Assembly: GCA_964454795.1 (NCBI GenBank) | Contig: CAYVUM010000133.1 | Location: forward strand, 1 to 8,507 | Length of the DNA: 8,507 nt | Reading direction: 5' to 3' | Source of the DNA: CAYVUM01 sp964454795 | GTDB taxonomy: Bacteria > Pseudomonadota > Alphaproteobacteria > Rhodospirillales > Defluviicoccaceae | Shown: positions 7,301 to 8,507 of the stretch, one piece after another | Layout: the number at the start of each line of letters is the position of its first letter | How positions within the stretch are numbered: position 1 is the stretch's first letter | The notes under the pieces: model-generated | Database searches by the model: none | Told to the model about the DNA's origin: nothing | Seen by the model: the letters and a program-made list of their open reading frames with translations, nothing else | Translations under genes and position numbers: made by a program

Positions 7301-8507
7301 CTGGACAGCCTGCCGGGGACCCTCGGCGCGTCGGTCACCTTCACCGGTACGACGCTGCGCGGCACCACCGTCGAGCGCACGGTCGACCTCGATGACGGCG
7401 TCGGGTTCCAGACCTTCGATCTGCCGTCCGACTTCACCGCCTTGCAGGCGCTGTCCTGGACGCCCGGCGCGACCCTGGTGGACAACATTGTCGCCACGGC
7501 GCTGCTGTCGCCGGCGACACCGCCGGCGGCCGCCGGGGTGATCCCGAGGTACACCACATCGTCCAGCATCGTCTTCGACACGACCACGGGCCGGTTGCGA
7601 AGCGGCAGCATTCTTGCCGACCACGATCGCGACGACAGCACCCCGCCGATCATCATCGGCACCGGCACGACCCTGACCGGGGCTGGCGTCGCCGGTGTGT
7701 CGGCCGCCTTCATTGACGGCAACACGGTCGCCCAGTTCCGGTTCGCCGGCGACCTGATCATTCCCGATGGCGCGTTCGTCTCGGCCGACTTCTTCGGCGC
7801 GACCGGCACCCGCGGCCTGTCGCTCTACGCCGGCAACAACGCCCTGATCGGCGAGAACGTCACCTTCGATGTCTCGGCGAGCGGCCGGTTCGCCCGCGCC
7901 GGCGGCGGTCAGGGCGGCAGCAACGGCTTCGGCGGCAGCGCCGGAACCGGCGGCACCGATGGAAGCAACGGTGGTAACGGCAGAGGGCCAAACAATACCG
8001 GTGGCGGCAGCGCCACAACGGGGCAGGGGACAGGCGCGGGTGGCAGCGGTGGCGGCAGCACTGGCGGCGATGGTGGCGACGGCGGCGGTTCAGCGGCCGG
8101 TGGTGGCGGTGGCGGTGGCGGCGGGTCTGCCGGTGTTGGTTTCGATAGTGCTGGCGGTGGCGGCGGTGGTGGCCGCGGCGGCACAGGTTTTGGCGGCGGC
8201 TCGGGTGGCACCGGTGGTCAGGGCAGCGCCGGCATCAACAGCGCTCCCGGCGGTGTTGGCGGCGGAGGCGGCGCTTTCGGTGCCGGTGCCTCCGGTGGAA
8301 ACGGAGGCGGCGGCGGCCGCGGTCAAGCATTCGCAGGATCGGGCTTCACCAACGGCGGACCGGGAAGCAACGGCGCCCCCGGCAGCGGCGGTGACGGCGG
8401 TCGGTCGGGATCAGCCGGGTCGAACACCGGCAGCGGTCTCGATCTCTCCGGCGGCCGCGGCGGCGGGGGTGGCGGCGGCGGAGGAGGCGGCGGTCGCGGC
8501 GGCGGCG
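1337..8507 (+). CDS. Giant LEPR-XLL / RTX calcium-binding repeat protein (3' partial)
   Basis: One frame is open for 2390 codons with no stop; the 3' end lies beyond the window. I read every codon to confirm this. Modules in order: LEPR-XLL motif (48-60), beta-rich region with an EF-hand-like loop (61-480, loop 285-296), lysine-rich linker (482-530), second beta-rich module (536-835), pre-RTX module (836-935), RTX nonapeptides (943-1024), degenerate Asp/Gly-turn repeats (1025-1927), sandwich-like module (1928-2057), beta-rich segment (2072-2187) and glycine-rich tract (2189 onward). There is no cysteine, and apart from the linker the chain is strongly acidic, as in extracellular calcium-binding repeat proteins. 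LEPR-XLL is known as an N-terminal motif of extremely large, probably surface, proteins. RTX proteins usually leave by type I secretion, whose signal would be at the unseen C-terminus. No catalytic motif was found. An adhesin, surface-layer or matrix role is inferred. I assign no gene symbol. Confidence 0.9.
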   Translation, partial: MAHPFVERVLAIGRGGPQAAIPSRRRTDPRPDRTAGATDTATERRILFETLEPRLLLAADLGVVGAGGLQDYLEDVQAELNASVFSAPLPLVGDQLAAEAPGQFVVDIARRLDAAELTPADGNTVTVGDVESWLSLTLTDLVLDGRIDHATSPDNATTTFQLTLAGQETGAFDLDLALGSDDPVIDPRLGITDEVTMSFDWTLELTFGVFETADTFQSVFFVDTAAAEDLSITSLTATLDGGTDGDFAAKGKVGVFGALIERKRNEQGELLTNSLTGAYAIDIRDGDGDDRLAGSEFSELSLDATFTGSGEVNFAIDAALLPDFGTVPNADQLFNLAVLADAVMTYGYTEASTTDVQFGDPAEVDFQSVKLDLGTFFSEFVDPTIARIQEPLRPIKPVVDFLTDDIPLISDLSRLGGGEGISALDLGILATTLAVNETAESKAAKIAALQAARTTIELIDFILDLGPIAEGLPDLQELGAFKVKVERKIKSGGGGGQQDTETTKTKTESAPDTSASSQVKNKSEVKRKFFTTVGGNIRFPFLEDPGIIFNMLLGDTTPELVNIGLDLGIGYETKLTYPIIPPFLNAELRFQLGATLDFDAGYDLFGANALTQSLDFSSDLALATSLAANAHRLADGFYLDDHFPETPPPGLQDGDVDTTDPIFDLGPPQPAKERPELTLTARIAFGASIGPSLVVAEVKAGLLGFFATDILFDLNDLPEPQTPAQADYVNDLRMFEQADVPVEPYTYDGRVRVGELELISRADPFGIFNVSGALRAGLEAFVKASIGFDPFAIVLADYKFELINEVIFDFDVFQLPDADVLAGVILNPPVLGAVDGNGVLTLYMGDGPQGTANLRENTNAARNGRDNETSEAFSIRSTGLSDPDNPAAGETLVVSFQVPENGQRITRAEQPFEGVKAIRAFGGSSEDVIVVNDTVTVDVDFDGGPGNDVLSYAGTGAAILRGGDGDDTLIGGSGNDSLAGGAGIDDLTGNAGADELRGNAGDDRIDGGEGSDLLVGGTGSDFYAWAVGDGADVLIEDPGLADDTDRIGIGGGTTITDTSFAAGNPEVVEADDVIRLDRLVEGGIPKVQVTAAGDGLVLDNIEHISVTAGGGSDTVILGDLTGTDVNLLAIDLASPSETDAAVTADDVVYVGSDGDDTLMARGVFATFDQTDLAANPDGSMSTQIEKQVIQILDETPGRSTTAFIVNSSPDKDTLEIRGGDGNDTLEVSAGPDDIDASGLIGLTLSGEGGDDTLITVYDTVRLSGGADEDTAVIQDDSKDVTGRTNLDLFAEGLFVNRSDAGGFAVEDRVTFTGIDSLRLELGAGGTGNDLRVVDTLDGEVTVTGGSGDDVVNLETIREATTIDLAAGANRVFVGKDGTLAGIAADLQVRGGSGSDRVIFDASAEGDDLDVVLGVVAATGLLAPGALRYDDDVEAVELRLGLGNDRVDVPDLTRRIVIEGGPGEDRAAAILFGQPAGTADGPGLETVDVETVEFANEANIAATDWLVTGNGLRSGTPGVFDPLLPGAYDQQVLATTAAHILTLDLADGGADQVLVWDLTTETRIQLRGGDDGVQVGDPRDGAGRSLGNIDDALILDGGAGTNTLVIDDAANTISGRPGHVGPGMVTGFTMGPDGRIDHTGVSGLTLRLADTDDALTLADTGMPTSIVTDASANGGNDVVVVESAGADIAVDLGTGDDLVTVLAASGLALNGGGGDDRVRFDIADRTVPTPAARLEDAAGGARLTGLGPIADVTVAMFDEAVFALGRNSDALTLDVTGPDLALTVDGGPGDDRVTVSRIGAATRIAGHGGIDTVVVLIPGAPTDPRHANLIDTLGVDIESLVVDNRTFAGGVDWTVAGGRLSGDGVPLLFTDGAEELRLLAGSGSDTLDFEELARPVDATIDGDRVTLELGPVVLASAGFSTFLNFSSVIDFDSLADGTAVHAEDGFRLASTGTIARDDTFSAAAAPGAAGDTFTLTAGDGGGFAVYSLALDSLPGTLGASVTFTGTTLRGTTVERTVDLDDGVGFQTFDLPSDFTALQALSWTPGATLVDNIVATALLSPATPPAAAGVIPRYTTSSSIVFDTTTGRLRSGSILADHDRDDSTPPIIIGTGTTLTGAGVAGVSAAFIDGNTVAQFRFAGDLIIPDGAFVSADFFGATGTRGLSLYAGNNALIGENVTFDVSASGRFARAGGGQGGSNGFGGSAGTGGTDGSNGGNGRGPNNTGGGSATTGQGTGAGGSGGGSTGGDGGDGGGSAAGGGGGGGGGSAGVGFDSAGGGGGGGRGGTGFGGGSGGTGGQGSAGINSAPGGVGGGGGAFGAGASGGNGGGGGRGQAFAGSGFTNGGPGSNGAPGSGGDGGRSGSAGSNTGSGLDLSGGRGGGGGGGGGGGGRGGG
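1478..1516 (+). other. LEPR-XLL N-terminal motif
   Basis: Residues 48-60 read FETLEPRLLLAAD, a full match to the LEPR-x-LL signature. It follows an arginine-rich leader of about 47 residues. No hydrophobic core of Sec signal length follows it, so it does not look like an ordinary signal peptide. The motif is known for marking the N-termini of giant proteins; its mechanism is, to my knowledge, not established. Confidence 0.9.
2189..2224 (+). other. EF-hand-like calcium loop
   Basis: Residues 285-296 (DGDGDDRLAGSE) have Asp at loop positions 1, 3 and 5, a hydrophobic residue at 8 and Glu at 12, the ligand pattern of an EF-hand or dockerin loop. Position 6 is Asp where Gly is usual. The flanks look beta-rich and not helical, so this may be a lone loop inserted in a beta domain and not a true helix-loop-helix. 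Confidence 0.5.
2780..2926 (+). other. Lysine-rich hydrophilic linker
   Basis: Residues 482-530 contain 10 Lys and 2 Arg in 49 residues, with a five-glycine run and a Thr/Ser/Glu/Gln-rich middle. It separates two beta-rich modules and is probably disordered. Codon use shifts here to AAA, TCT and AAT, which are rare elsewhere in the gene, and the shift continues with ATT, TTG and CTA to about 3080. Confidence 0.7.
2942..3841 (+). other. Second beta-rich module
   Basis: Residues 536-835 are alternating hydrophobic strands rich in Phe, Leu, Ile and Gly. Blocks such as LRFQLGATLDFDAGYDLFG, then ADGFYLDDHF, LTARIAFGASIG and FNVSGALRAGLEAFVKASIG resemble, from memory, a module recurring in other giant LEPR-XLL and RTX proteins. 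I cannot name a domain family or a function. Confidence 0.4.
3842..4141 (+). other. Pre-RTX module
   Basis: Residues 836-935 lead from GNGVLTLYMG, through a polar stretch with ETSEAFSI and LVVSFQV, to GVKAIRAFGGSSEDVIVV, then directly into the RTX repeats. From memory the same order (a VLTL start, an EVF-like core, then a VKxIxAxGG lead-in) precedes calcium-binding repeats in other giant bacterial proteins. It is likely a structural cap for the repeat roll. Confidence 0.4.
4163..4408 (+). other. RTX calcium-binding nonapeptide repeats
   Basis: Eight units fit GGxGxDxLx. One is at residues 943-951 (GGPGNDVLS). Seven are exactly tandem at 962-1024: GGDGDDTLI, GGSGNDSLA, GGAGIDDLT, GNAGADELR, GNAGDDRID, GGEGSDLLV and GGTGSDFYA. 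Known RTX repeats of this form fold into a parallel beta-roll when calcium binds in the Gly-Asp turns. The last unit ends the roll with aromatic residues (FYAW). Confidence 0.95.
4409..7117 (+). other. Long degenerate Asp/Gly-turn repeat region
   Basis: Across residues 1025-1927 the pattern hydrophobic strand, G-x-G-x-D-[DRT] turn, hydrophobic strand recurs irregularly. Examples are GGGSDTVIL, GGDGNDTLEV, GGSGDDVVNL, GGSGSDRVIF, LGLGNDRVDV, GTGDDLVTV, GGPGDDRVTV and GSGSDTLDF. Larger units of roughly 70-120 residues open with lines like GIDSLRLELG or GVSGLTLRLA. This suggests a beta-roll or beta-helix with diverged calcium turns. Unit boundaries are approximate. Confidence 0.65.
7118..7507 (+). 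other. Sandwich-like module resembling those of PEP-CTERM proteins
   Basis: Residues 1928-2057 start with IDFDSLADGTAVHAEDGF, then FAVYSLALDSLPG, ASVTFTGTTLRGTTVERTVDL, FQTFDLPSDFTALQALSW and DNIVATALL. This order (a DFDxL opening, a strand on side-chain display, a VTFTG strand, QTFxL, then DNI near the end) is the one I associate with lectin-like sandwich modules of secreted PEP-CTERM proteins. A glycan-binding role is a guess. Confidence 0.4.
7550..7900 (+). other. Beta-rich segment leading into the Gly-rich tract
   Basis: Residues 2072-2188 include ITLTG-like strands: TTLTGAGVAGV, FRFAGDLIIPDGAFVSADFFG, LSLYAGNNALIGENVTFDVSASG. The style resembles the beta-helix turns of large secreted adhesins, where phrases like 'vtfdvSasG' are followed by glycine-rich inserts. 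No family is assigned. Confidence 0.35.
7901..8507 (+). other. Glycine-rich low-complexity tract, open at window end
   Basis: By my count 113 of the 202 residues from 2189 to 2390 are Gly, mixed with Ser, Ala, Asn, Asp and Arg. The longest runs are 9 glycine codons (8099-8125) and 12 glycine codons (8459-8494). Similar tracts serve as flexible linkers or as stacked-turn structures; resemblance to mycobacterial PGRS is in composition only. GGC and GGT codons dominate, giving many G-runs on the + strand. Confidence 0.85.

Noticed and set aside
7909..8211. Proline-rich protein on the - strand
   Set aside because: It is simply the reverse complement of GGN glycine codons, which gives CCN proline or GCC/CCG-type codons. 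It shows no start-site or domain evidence.

Overview
The window comes from a GC-rich bacterial genome. It holds one complete gene, one very large gene that runs off the right edge, and a pair of structured repeats at the left edge. The source is probably proteobacterial, most likely an alphaproteobacterium. That guess rests on high GC, strong GGAG-type ribosome binding sites, palindromic repeats with TAGAGC...GCTCTA ends, and a giant LEPR-XLL/RTX protein. No rRNA, tRNA or housekeeping gene is present to confirm it.

Layout. Positions 2-139 carry two hairpin elements in opposite orientation. They share ends, internal-loop layout and apical stem, but their long stems differ in sequence while pairing is kept. 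Positions 140-265 hold small inverted repeats, a plausible sigma-70 promoter and a ribosome binding site. Positions 266-907 encode a 213-residue exported protein with a signal peptide, a cohesin-like beta-sandwich and a degenerate PEP-CTERM-like C-terminal anchor. Positions 908-1336 are a 429-base gap with no convincing gene, ending in a strong ribosome binding site. Positions 1337-8507 are one uninterrupted + strand reading frame of 2390 codons with no stop.

The giant protein, in order: a LEPR-XLL N-terminal motif; a beta-rich N-terminal region with an EF-hand-like calcium loop; a lysine-rich, AT-richer linker; a second beta-rich module; a pre-RTX module; eight RTX calcium-binding nonapeptides (seven exactly tandem); about 900 residues of degenerate Asp/Gly-turn repeats; a sandwich-like module resembling those of PEP-CTERM proteins; a short beta-rich segment; and a glycine-rich region (56% Gly) still open at the window end. 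No cysteine codon occurs in the 2390 codons.

Working model (inference): both products are extracytoplasmic. The small one would be exported by Sec and held at the envelope. The giant one would be a calcium-dependent surface, matrix or adhesin protein. The cohesin-like fold beside a giant multidomain protein suggests, but does not show, physical partnership. Long open frames on the - strand across the giant gene are codon-bias shadows.
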